Below the pieces are notes generated by a model. That model was given only the letters and a program-made list of their open reading frames with translations. It did no database searches and was not told the origin of the DNA. A stretch of 64,000 nt of DNA from VRUE01 sp963702175 (GTDB lineage: Bacteria; Actinomycetota; Thermoleophilia; Solirubrobacterales; 70-9), in NCBI GenBank assembly GCA_963702175.1, contig OY969721.1:2294001-2358000 (forward strand), given 5' to 3'. Each line of letters opens with the position of its first letter. Within the stretch, counting starts at the first letter, position 1. Of this stretch, positions 34,266 to 41,765 are shown piece by piece. A program made the translations under genes and the position numbers.

Positions 34266-34751
34266 ACATGGATCGCTGCGATCGGTCGCGGAAAGCTCGG
34301 CGAGGGCCTCGAGCACGATGTCGTCGTGAGTTTTAGGCGACACCTTGGGGAAGGCCTTGGAGATCTTGCCCTTAGCGTCGATCACGAAGGTGGCGCGCTG
34401 CACGCCCATGTACTTCTTGCCGTACATCGACTTCTCGACCCAGGTGCCGTAGGTGTCGGCGACCGCGTGGTCGGCGTCGGCGAGCAGGGTGAAGCCAAGC
34501 TCGAACTTGTCGGCGAACTTCTTCACGTCCTCGACCCCGTCGGGGGAGACGCCGAGGACCTTCGCCCCGGCGGCCTCGTAGTCGGCGTGCCGGTCACGCA
34601 CGCCGCAGGCCTGGATTGTGCATCCAGGTGTATCTGCACGAGGGTAGAAATAGAGCACGACCGTTTGGCCCCGCAGTTCGGCCAGCGAGACGTTGTTGCC
34701 ATCCTGATCGGGCAGGGTGAAGTCGGGTGCGGTCGCGCCGGCCTCGAGCAC
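34248..34751 (-). CDS. bcp: Thioredoxin-dependent peroxiredoxin, Bcp/PrxQ type
   Basis: A 167-residue peroxidase that reduces hydroperoxides. The peroxidatic Cys44 sits in PRADTPGCTIQACG, and a second Cys49 five residues later is the usual resolving Cys of alpha-2 type PrxQ. GVSPDGVEDVKKFADKF and MGVQRATFVIDAKGKI are further family blocks. A short C-terminal extension (ATDRSDPCEGHAY) contains an extra Cys. The preceding gene on this strand starts 5 bp away, so they may be co-transcribed. Confidence 0.93.
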   Translation of the reverse strand: MLEAGATAPDFTLPDQDGNNVSLAELRGQTVVLYFYPRADTPGCTIQACGVRDRHADYEAAGAKVLGVSPDGVEDVKKFADKFELGFTLLADADHAVADTYGTWVEKSMYGKKYMGVQRATFVIDAKGKISKAFPKVSPKTHDDIVLEALAELSATDRSDPCEGHAY

Positions 34752-34755
34752 TCGT

Positions 34756-35109
34756 TTAGTCCTCGCGGTCGGGATCCTCGCGGCCAGGGTCCTGGCCGTC
34801 CTCGTCCTCGTCGAGCTCGTCGTCCCCCTGCTCGAGGGCGGTCTCGGAGACCGAGCCGCTGGAGCCGGGGTGATAGCTGGTCTGGAAAGCCTCGAGGGCG
34901 CGGTCGCGCCCGTCCTCGTCGATCGGCACGTCGTCGGAGATGCGGACCCAGTCGGCCCCCTCGTAGGCCTCCATGTTGAAGACCTCCTGGTCGAGCGAGG
35001 TCGAGTCGTCGACTACGACCAGGACCTCGGTCTGGGGGTTGAAGTAGGTGCCGGGCTGCATCAGCAGCTCCTCGATCTCGTAGAGATTCTCCTTGGCGGC
35101 GCCTTTCAT
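34756..35109 (-). CDS. Hypothetical protein with acidic tail
   Basis: 117 residues from the ATG at 35109 (MKGAAKENLYEIEELLMQPG). A compact first half with PQTEVLVVVDDSTSLDQEVF is followed by a strongly acidic, probably disordered tail (GDDELDEDEDGQDPGRED). It has no known domain. The start overlaps the preceding gene's stop by 1 nt (TGATG), so the two are coupled. Confidence 0.65.
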   Translation of the reverse strand: MKGAAKENLYEIEELLMQPGTYFNPQTEVLVVVDDSTSLDQEVFNMEAYEGADWVRISDDVPIDEDGRDRALEAFQTSYHPGSSGSVSETALEQGDDELDEDEDGQDPGREDPDRED

Positions 35110-35582
35110 CACTTGCCCAATCCTATGAAATCCGCGCACTGGCGTTCGGTCTCAGCCTCGATGTCGAGCGGCGCCTCGCCCCGGCTCATGCGCCGTTCGT
35201 TGCGGGCCACCACCAGTTCGCGGACCTCGGCCCGGAGTTTCTCGTCGAGGCTGGGCTCGGCTGCTGCCTTTAAGGCCAGCAGGCGCTGCATCTCCGCCTC
35301 GATCTCGATCGGCGCCTCGCCGCGGCGCTGGCGCCGGTAGGACTTGGCCTCCAGCATCTGCCGGGTCTCGGCGGCCTGCTCGGTCCTGTCGATCGGCGCT
35401 GCCGGCCGCGAGAGGCGGGGCGGCGGCATCGCTTGGACGATCCCGAAACGGCCCTTGCCGATGTTGTTCCAGCCTGCCCCGGAGCAGGCGAAGGCGGTCG
35501 CCGCGACCGGGAAGACGAAGAGGGTCAGCGCCGCCAGCACCCAACCGCTCTGGATGTCGATCGCCGCGACCAGTTGCGCCAT
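35109..35582 (-). CDS. Membrane-anchored hypothetical protein with internal repeat
   Basis: 157 residues. One N-terminal membrane helix (GWVLAALTLFVFPVAATAFA) is followed by a basic/charged cytoplasmic part. Two related units are visible: one centred on YRRQRRGEAPIEIEAEMQRL and one on NERRMSRGEAPLDIEAETER, sharing R(R/S)RGEAP(I/L)(E/D)IEAE. This looks like a duplicated helical module, perhaps for protein binding. Function unknown. It heads a two-gene unit with the acidic-tail protein. Confidence 0.65.
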   Translation of the reverse strand: MAQLVAAIDIQSGWVLAALTLFVFPVAATAFACSGAGWNNIGKGRFGIVQAMPPPRLSRPAAPIDRTEQAAETRQMLEAKSYRRQRRGEAPIEIEAEMQRLLALKAAAEPSLDEKLRAEVRELVVARNERRMSRGEAPLDIEAETERQCADFIGLGK

Positions 35583-35659
35583 TGGTCAAGACTAGTGCGG
35601 TCTTTGCCCGCTGGATAGGGCTTCTCCGCCGCGCCGCTATCCGCTACTCTCCTGCTTGG

Positions 35660-35675
35660 TTGACTGACCAGTCAA
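35660..35675. promoter_or_regulatory. TetR-type inverted repeat upstream of the acyl-CoA dehydrogenase
   Basis: TTGACTG-AC-CAGTCAA is a perfect 7-2-7 inverted repeat 68 bp upstream of the chosen start. Half-sites of the form TTGRCTG/CAGYCAA are shared with 6208-6223. Confidence 0.6.
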
Positions 35676-35743
35676 TCGGTGGTCGCGCCCGGCGGCGAGG
35701 CCGCATGAAAGGCTTACGCACGGACGAAAAGGAGTCGCGACCC

Positions 35744-36973
35744 GTGGTTGACTTCACCCTGACCGACGAGCAGAAGGATCTGCGCGAGCTGGCGCACAAC
35801 TTCGCGGAGAAGGAGATCCGCAAAGTCGCCTGGGAGTACGACAAGGACGGCACCTGGCCCCAGGACATCATCGACAAGGCCTGGGAGGTCGGGTTGATGA
35901 ACACCCACATCCCCGAGGCCTACGGCGGGCCGGGGCTCGACTACCTCTCCGGCTGCCTGATCGAGGAGGAGATGGGCTGGGGATGCTCGGGCATCGGCAC
36001 CTCGCTGATGGCCAACGGCCTCGCTTCTGCCCCGATCACCCTCGGCGGCTCGGAGGAGACCAAGAAGAAATACCTGGGGATGCTCAGCGAGGCGCCCAAG
36101 CTGGCCTCCTTCTGCCTGACCGAGCCCGACGCCGGCTCTGACGTCTCGGGGATGAAGACCCGCGCCGTCAAAAAGGGCGACAAGTATGTGATCACCGGCT
36201 CCAAGTGCTTCATCACCAACGGCACCTACGCCGACTACTTCACGGTCTACGCCAAGACCGACCCCGAGGCCGGCCACCGCGGGATCAGCGCCTTCGTCGT
36301 CGACGCCGACCTGCCCGGGGTCACGGTCGACAAGAAGGAGGACAAGATGGGCCAGCGGGCCTCCAACACCGCGACCATCTCCTTCGACGAGGTCGAGATC
36401 CCCGCCGAGAACCTGCTCGGCGAGGAGAACAAGGGCTTCAAGCTGGCGATGATGACGCTCGACCGGACCCGTCCCGGCGTCTCGGCGATGGCGGTCGGGA
36501 TCGGTCGCGCAGCGTTCGAGTACGCCGCGGAGTACTCGAAGGAAAGGGTCCAGTTCGGCGTCCCGATCGCGATGCACCAGGCGATCCAGTTCATGATCGC
36601 CGACATGGCGACCAAGGTCGACGCCGGCCGGCTGCTGGTCTGGAACTCGGCCGTGCTGCTCGACCAGGGCAAGCGCAACACGCTGGTCTCCTCGGAGGCA
36701 AAGCGCTTCGCCGCTGACTCGGCGATGGAGATCACCGTCGACGCGGTCCAGGTCTACGGCGGCTACGGCTTCATCAAGGAGTACCCGGTAGAGAAGCTGA
36801 TGCGCGACGCGAAGATCATGCAGCTCTACGAGGGCACGAGCCAGATCCAGCGCCTGGTGATCGCCCGCGAGGTGCTGCTGCCGCGCAACATCGACGAGAC
36901 CACGCCCGAGGCCGCAGCGAAGGCCAAGGAGTCCGAGTCGAGCCAGGCCGAGCAGGCAGCCGCTACCGTCTGA
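35744..36973 (+). CDS. Acyl-CoA dehydrogenase
   Basis: A FAD enzyme introducing the alpha-beta double bond in acyl-CoA during beta-oxidation. From GTG 35744 it has 409 residues; AAGGAG lies 9 nt upstream. An ATG at 35705 is in frame but spans that ribosome site. Signatures: FCLTEPDAGSDVSGMKTRA (FAD loop), GSKCFITNGTYADYFTV, RVQFGVPIAMHQAIQFMIADM and the C-terminal YGGYGFIKEYPVEKLMRDAK with catalytic region IMQLYEGTSQIQRLVIAREV (Glu in YEGT). A short Ala/Glu tail follows. Chain-length preference cannot be told. Confidence 0.93.
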   Translation: MVDFTLTDEQKDLRELAHNFAEKEIRKVAWEYDKDGTWPQDIIDKAWEVGLMNTHIPEAYGGPGLDYLSGCLIEEEMGWGCSGIGTSLMANGLASAPITLGGSEETKKKYLGMLSEAPKLASFCLTEPDAGSDVSGMKTRAVKKGDKYVITGSKCFITNGTYADYFTVYAKTDPEAGHRGISAFVVDADLPGVTVDKKEDKMGQRASNTATISFDEVEIPAENLLGEENKGFKLAMMTLDRTRPGVSAMAVGIGRAAFEYAAEYSKERVQFGVPIAMHQAIQFMIADMATKVDAGRLLVWNSAVLLDQGKRNTLVSSEAKRFAADSAMEITVDAVQVYGGYGFIKEYPVEKLMRDAKIMQLYEGTSQIQRLVIAREVLLPRNIDETTPEAAAKAKESESSQAEQAAATV

Positions 36974-36988
36974 GCCATGAACGTCTCC

Positions 36989-37020
36989 GAGCGCGCCGCC
37001 AGCGGAAAGGCGGCGCGCTC
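36989..37020. terminator. 12-bp perfect hairpin between acyl-CoA dehydrogenase and typA
   Basis: GAGCGCGCCGCC (36989-37000) pairs exactly with GGCGGCGCGCTC (37009-37020) around an 8-nt loop. It lies 15 bp beyond the acyl-CoA dehydrogenase stop and 64 bp beyond the typA stop. No T-tract follows, so it is probably a bidirectional structural terminator. Confidence 0.6.
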
Positions 37021-37084
37021 GCAGGCTCCCCGCTCCACCGCCGATCTCGCCGGCCACGCCGACCGCTGGCTTGCTGATTGACGA

Positions 37085-38938
37085 TCAGGTGCTTCGACTT
37101 GAGCTCGGGCGAGGCAGCGCCGGGTTCTGTCGCGCCGACTTCTGCCGCCTGAGCTTGTCGAGCTCGACCTTGCGCAGCCGGATCGACTCCGGCGTCACCT
37201 CGACGCACTCGTCGTCGCGTAGGAACTCCAGGGCGCTTTCCAGCGAGAGGCGTTTGGGCGGTGCCAGCCGGACCAGCACGTCGGCGCTGGAGGCGCGCAT
37301 GTTGGTCTGCTGCTTTTCCTTGACCGCGTTGACGTCGAGGTCCTCCGGGCGGGCGTTCTCACCGACGATCATCCCCTCGTAGACCGCCTCGCTGGGACCG
37401 ATGAAGAGCTCGCCGCGGTCCTCGAGTCCGAACAGCGAGTAGGAGGCGGTTTTGCCGGCGCGGTCGGCGACGATCGAGCCGGTGCGGCGGATGCGCAGCT
37501 CGCCCGCCCAGCGCTCCCAACGGTCGAAGACGTGGTGCATCAGGCCGGTGCCGCGGGTCTCGGTGAGGAACTCGGTGCGAAGCCCGATCAGTCCCCGGGC
37601 GGGAATTAGGTACTCCATCCGGACCCAGCCGGTCGAGTGGTTGTGCATTTCCTCGAGCCGCCCCTTGCGCTGCGCCAGCAGCTGGGTGACGGCGCCGACG
37701 TGCTCCTCGGGGACGTCGATCGCCAGCCGCTCGACCGGCTCGTGCAGCTTGCCGTCGATCTCGCGGGTCAGTACCCGGGGCTGGCCGGCGGTCAGCTCGA
37801 AGCCCTCGCGGCGCATCAGCTCCAACAGCACCACTAGCTGCAGCTCCCCGCGCCCTTGCACCTCCCAGGCATCGGGGCGTTCGGTGTCCTGCACCCGGAT
37901 CGAGACGTTGCCGACCAGCTCGGCGTCGAGCCTGTCGCGGATCTGCCGCGCCGTCAGCTTGTCCCCCTCGGTCCCCGCGAGCGGCGAGGTGTTGATCCCG
38001 ACCACGACCGAGAGCGCCGGCTCGTCGACCGTGATCACCGGCAGCGGCTGCGGGTTCGCCGGATCGGCGAGGGTCTCACCGATCGTCACATCGTCCATGC
38101 CGGCGACGGCGATGATCTCTCCCGGGCCGGCCTCTTCGGCCTCGACTCGTTCCAGCGCCTCGGTCACGTAGAGGTTGGAGACGGTCGCCCGGGCGACGTT
38201 GCCGTCGGCCTTGCACCAGGCGATCTGCTGTCCAGCGCGGACCGTCCCGTGGCGGACACGGCAGATCGCTAGGCGACCGACGTAGGGGGAGGCGCCGAGA
38301 TTGGTGACGTGGGCCTGGAAGGGGTGCCCGGGGTCATGCTCGGGAGCCGGGATCTTCTCCAGCATCAGGCTGAGCAGGGGAGAGAGGTCCGCTCCCTCTG
38401 TCCCTTCCTCGAGTGAGGCCCAGCCGTCCTTGGCGTTGGTGTAGACGATCGGGAAGTCGATCTGCTCGGAGTCGGCGTCGAGCTCGATAAAGAGCTCGTA
38501 GACCTCGTCGACGACTTCGGCGATGCGGGCGTCGGGCCGGTCGACCTTGTTGACGACGAGGATCACCGGCAGCTTTGCCTCTAGCGCCTTGCGCAAGACG
38601 AAGCGGGTCTGGGGGAGGGGCCCCTCGGAGGCATCGACCAGGAGCAGGACCCCGTCAACCATGGTTAGGCCTCGCTCGACCTCCCCGCCGAAGTCGGCGT
38701 GGCCGGGGGTGTCGACGATGTTGAGCTTGACGCCTTCGTGCTGGACCGCGGTGTTCTTGGCGAGGATCGTGATCCCCTTCTCGCGCTCGAGGTCCATCGA
38801 GTCCATCACCCGCTCGGCGACGTCCTGCCCCTGGCGGAAGGCGCCGGTCTGCCACAGCATCGCGTCGACCAGCGTCGTCTTGCCGTGGTCGACGTGGGCG
38901 ATGATCGCGATGTTCCGCAGGCCGTCTCGAGTGGTCAT
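37085..38938 (-). CDS. typA: Ribosome-associated GTPase TypA/BipA
   Basis: A 617-residue translational GTPase that helps 50S assembly under stress and cold. G1 is AHVDHGKT (14-21), G3 DTPGHADFGGEVERG, G4 NKVD in VVNKVDRPDA. The domain II, III and V blocks and the C-terminal TypA-specific part (YSLFGLEDRGELFIGPSEAVYEGMIVGE) are present; length equals the family norm. A cold-shock gene lies directly upstream on the same strand but is separated by a strong terminator. Confidence 0.97.
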   Translation of the reverse strand: MTTRDGLRNIAIIAHVDHGKTTLVDAMLWQTGAFRQGQDVAERVMDSMDLEREKGITILAKNTAVQHEGVKLNIVDTPGHADFGGEVERGLTMVDGVLLLVDASEGPLPQTRFVLRKALEAKLPVILVVNKVDRPDARIAEVVDEVYELFIELDADSEQIDFPIVYTNAKDGWASLEEGTEGADLSPLLSLMLEKIPAPEHDPGHPFQAHVTNLGASPYVGRLAICRVRHGTVRAGQQIAWCKADGNVARATVSNLYVTEALERVEAEEAGPGEIIAVAGMDDVTIGETLADPANPQPLPVITVDEPALSVVVGINTSPLAGTEGDKLTARQIRDRLDAELVGNVSIRVQDTERPDAWEVQGRGELQLVVLLELMRREGFELTAGQPRVLTREIDGKLHEPVERLAIDVPEEHVGAVTQLLAQRKGRLEEMHNHSTGWVRMEYLIPARGLIGLRTEFLTETRGTGLMHHVFDRWERWAGELRIRRTGSIVADRAGKTASYSLFGLEDRGELFIGPSEAVYEGMIVGENARPEDLDVNAVKEKQQTNMRASSADVLVRLAPPKRLSLESALEFLRDDECVEVTPESIRLRKVELDKLRRQKSARQNPALPRPSSSRST

Positions 38939-38960
38939 GGCAGCAGGCAGGGTAGGGAAA

Positions 38961-38990
38961 TGAAGAGGCCCGCCGGAGCGGGCCTCTTCA
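38961..38990 (-). terminator. Rho-independent terminator of the cold-shock gene
   Basis: A 13-bp perfect stem (38961-38973 with 38978-38990) with a 4-nt loop. On the minus strand it is followed by a T-rich run (TTTCCC). It lies 21 bp beyond the csp stop and before typA. Confidence 0.8.
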
Positions 38991-39010
38991 CAGCTAAGAG
39001 CGGTGTGCGA

Positions 39011-39217
39011 CTACGAGGTCTGCTGGACGCTCGCGGCAGCCGGGCCCTTGGGGCCTTCCTCGGACTCGTAGCTCACCTTGGAACCCTCTGCCAGGGTCTT
39101 GAAGCCCTCGCCGAGGATTGCGCTGTGATGGACGAAGACGTCCTTGGAGCCGTCATCGGGTGTGATGAACCCGTAACCCTTGTCGTCGCTGAACCACTTG
39201 ACTGTTCCAGTGGGCAT
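39011..39217 (-). CDS. csp: Cold-shock domain protein
   Basis: A 68-residue OB-fold nucleic-acid chaperone. RNP1 is KGYGFI and RNP2 is VFVHHSAI; it starts MPTGTVKWFSDDKGYGF as in CspA. A GGAGG sits 6 nt before ATG 39217. The 190-bp region upstream (39218-39410) may hold the long leader typical of csp genes, but I see no clear structure to annotate there. Confidence 0.97.
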   Translation of the reverse strand: MPTGTVKWFSDDKGYGFITPDDGSKDVFVHHSAILGEGFKTLAEGSKVSYESEEGPKGPAAASVQQTS

Positions 39218-39452
39218 GCATTGCCTCCACTTCATGTGCTGCGAACGCGGAGGATGCTGGTAAAGCAACGACGCGAGCGCTACGCACGACTTTTGTCGGA
39301 TCAATCGATCCGACCGAACGCGGGGACCGTAGCAGGCGGCGAGGTCCGGACGCGTCAAGGGGTGGTGAACGAATCGGGCGCTCCAGCGGCGCTCGGAAGC
39401 CCGTCCATCGGTGTTTGAGGTGGCTGTGAGGGCAGCCGATACCGTGAAGGAG

Positions 39453-41765
39453 ATGGGGCCGGGGAGAACCGTTTGCCGCCGTGGAGCACTGTCGTCGATT
39501 GTCGCTCTTACCGCTGCCTGCCTTCTCGCGCCGACTGCGGGAGCGGCAGCCAGTCGCCCAGGCAACGGCGATCTTTCGGCACGGCTCGCCGAGTTGGCGA
39601 AGCCGCCGGTGCGCACGGCGTCCCGTGCCGAGCAGGCAGAGTTGCTGAGCGTCGCCCGCAAGGGGTTCGGCAGCCTGCTGCGCCAGGGCAATCGCGTCCT
39701 GGTCGAGGTGCGCTTCGAGGAAGGCGCCGCTGCCGGCCTCAACGACCTACGTGCCGCAGGGGCAAAGGTCGTCCATCTCAGCCGGGGCTACCAGACGATC
39801 ACGGCTGCGGTGCGGCCTTTCGCGCTGCCTCGTCTCGACGATCTCGCCGGCGTGCGCTCCGTGACCGAGGTGCTCACCCCGCTCGTGCACCAGGCTGGGA
39901 ACTCGGGGCCGATGGCGTTGGCGTACACACCTTGCTTCGGGCTCGCGACCTCCGAGGGTGACGTACAGCTTCGTACCAACGAGGCGCGGGCGAAATTTGA
40001 ACTCGACGGGAGCGGAGTGAAGGTCGGGATCCTCTCCGACTCCTTCGACCGGGACCCGCTAACCCCCACCGGTGCGGCGGAAGACGTGGCGAGCGGCGAC
40101 CTGCCCGGGCCCGGCAATCCTTGTGCTCACACGACCCCGGTAGAAGTGCTCGAGGACCTCAGTGGTGGCGAAGCTTCCGATGAGGGACGGGCGATGGCTC
40201 AGATCGTCCACGACCTCGCCCCCGGTGCGGCGCTCTCCTTCGCCACCGCTTTCACCGGGGAAATTGAGTTCGCCGACAACATCCGGGCACTGGCCGCGGC
40301 CGGAGCCGACGCGATCGTCGACGACGTCTCCTACTTCGAAGAGCCCTTCTTCCAGGAAGGCCCGGTCGGCGTAGCCGTCACGGATGTGACCGCCGACCAC
40401 GACGTGGCCTACTTCACCGCGGCCGGCAACAACAATCTGATCGATTCCGAAGGCAAAGAGGTCGGCTCGTGGGAGGCGTCGGAATTCCGGGATTCGGGCA
40501 GCTGCCCCCTCGCAATCGTGGCGCTCGGCATCCTGTTCAACCCGTCTCATTGCATGGATTTCGATCCCAACGCCGAACCGCTCAAAGTCGACAACACCTT
40601 TGGGATCGCCGTCCCCGCCGGCGCGGAATTGCTGATCGACCTGCAATGGGCGGAGCCGTGGGAAGGCGTCGACACCGATCTCGATGCGTTCCTGCTCGAC
40701 TCGAAAGGCGCACTGATCGCGGGGACCGCCGAAGACAACGGCGATAGTCAGCGGCCACTCGAGATCTTCGCCTGGGAGAACGAGACCGGCACCACCGCGG
40801 ACGTGCAGCTCGTCGTCAACCGCTTCGAGGGCGATTCGCCCCGCCTCAAGTTCGTCTCGATCCTGGACGGCAGCGGCACGATCGCGACCGAGTACCCGAA
40901 AGCGTCGTCCGGAGACGTCTTTGGCCCGACGATCTTCGGCCACAACGGCGCCGAGGCGGCGATGAGCCTGGGTGCGATCCGCTTCAACGCGACGATGAAA
41001 CCCGAGAGCTTCTCCTCGCGGGGGCCGGTCACGCACTACTTCGGTCCGTTCAAAGGCGCCGAACCGGCGGAATCGATAACCGCCAACATCCTCGCCAAGC
41101 CGGACGTGGTCGCGACCGACGGCGGTGCCAACACCTTTTTCGGCCAGTGTTTCGGTAACGCCTGGAGGTTCTTTGGCACCTCGGCGGCGGCGCCCCATGC
41201 GGCGGCGGTGGCGGCGCTCGAGCGCGAGGCCGAACCGACGGCGAGCGCAGCGGAAGTGAAGAAAGCGCAGGTTGACACCGCCGACCCGGTTGGGTCGTCT
41301 CCCAAAGAGGCGGTCGGCGAAGGCTTGGTCGAAGCCTTCGGCGCGCTCGAAGCGCTCATCGGTCCTCCCTCGCTCGGCCAGGAGCCCGAGCCCGCCCCGA
41401 GCCCCGGCCCCTGCCTGCCGCCGCGGAACCCCTTTTCACCCCCGCCGCCCACCCCAACTGCGCCTCCTGTCTCAGACGCGATCCCAGACGCGAAACGACC
41501 ACAGACCTTCTTCCGCAGCGGGCCGCCGCGGCTGGTTCGCACGCACCAGAGAAGGGCGCGGGTCGTCTTCGTGCTCGGCTCGAACGAGGTCGGCGTGACC
41601 TTTGCCTGCCGGATCGACGGTGGCCTCTTCCGCTCCTGCCCGGTCAGGCTCGTGAGGCGGTTCAAACCGGGTTGGCATGCGGTGCGCGCGGCGGCTCGTG
41701 CGGCCGACGGTCGCGCCGACCAGACGCCCGCCGTCTATAGCTTCCGCGTCAAGCGGATCGACTGA
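39453..41765 (+). CDS. Secreted subtilase-like protein with substituted His and C-terminal Ig-like domain
   Basis: About 770 residues: a signal peptide (GALSSIVALTAACLLAPTAGA), a propeptide-like region, then an S8-type core. The Asp motif is VKVGILSDSFD and the Ser motif FFGTSAAAPHAAAVAAL. Where subtilisins have HGTxVA, this has DEGRAMAQIVHDLAPGA, so Glu replaces the catalytic His. A large insert (residues around 330-500) separates the blocks. A Pro-rich linker leads to a C-terminal domain (FVLGSNEVGVTFACRIDGG) of the bacterial Ig-like type frequent in Thermoleophilia secreted proteins. ATG 39453 gives the best signal peptide; GTGs at 39411 and 39444 are alternatives. The 3' end overlaps recD2 by 17 bp. 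Confidence 0.8.
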   Translation: MGPGRTVCRRGALSSIVALTAACLLAPTAGAAASRPGNGDLSARLAELAKPPVRTASRAEQAELLSVARKGFGSLLRQGNRVLVEVRFEEGAAAGLNDLRAAGAKVVHLSRGYQTITAAVRPFALPRLDDLAGVRSVTEVLTPLVHQAGNSGPMALAYTPCFGLATSEGDVQLRTNEARAKFELDGSGVKVGILSDSFDRDPLTPTGAAEDVASGDLPGPGNPCAHTTPVEVLEDLSGGEASDEGRAMAQIVHDLAPGAALSFATAFTGEIEFADNIRALAAAGADAIVDDVSYFEEPFFQEGPVGVAVTDVTADHDVAYFTAAGNNNLIDSEGKEVGSWEASEFRDSGSCPLAIVALGILFNPSHCMDFDPNAEPLKVDNTFGIAVPAGAELLIDLQWAEPWEGVDTDLDAFLLDSKGALIAGTAEDNGDSQRPLEIFAWENETGTTADVQLVVNRFEGDSPRLKFVSILDGSGTIATEYPKASSGDVFGPTIFGHNGAEAAMSLGAIRFNATMKPESFSSRGPVTHYFGPFKGAEPAESITANILAKPDVVATDGGANTFFGQCFGNAWRFFGTSAAAPHAAAVAALEREAEPTASAAEVKKAQVDTADPVGSSPKEAVGEGLVEAFGALEALIGPPSLGQEPEPAPSPGPCLPPRNPFSPPPPTPTAPPVSDAIPDAKRPQTFFRSGPPRLVRTHQRRARVVFVLGSNEVGVTFACRIDGGLFRSCPVRLVRRFKPGWHAVRAAARAADGRADQTPAVYSFRVKRID

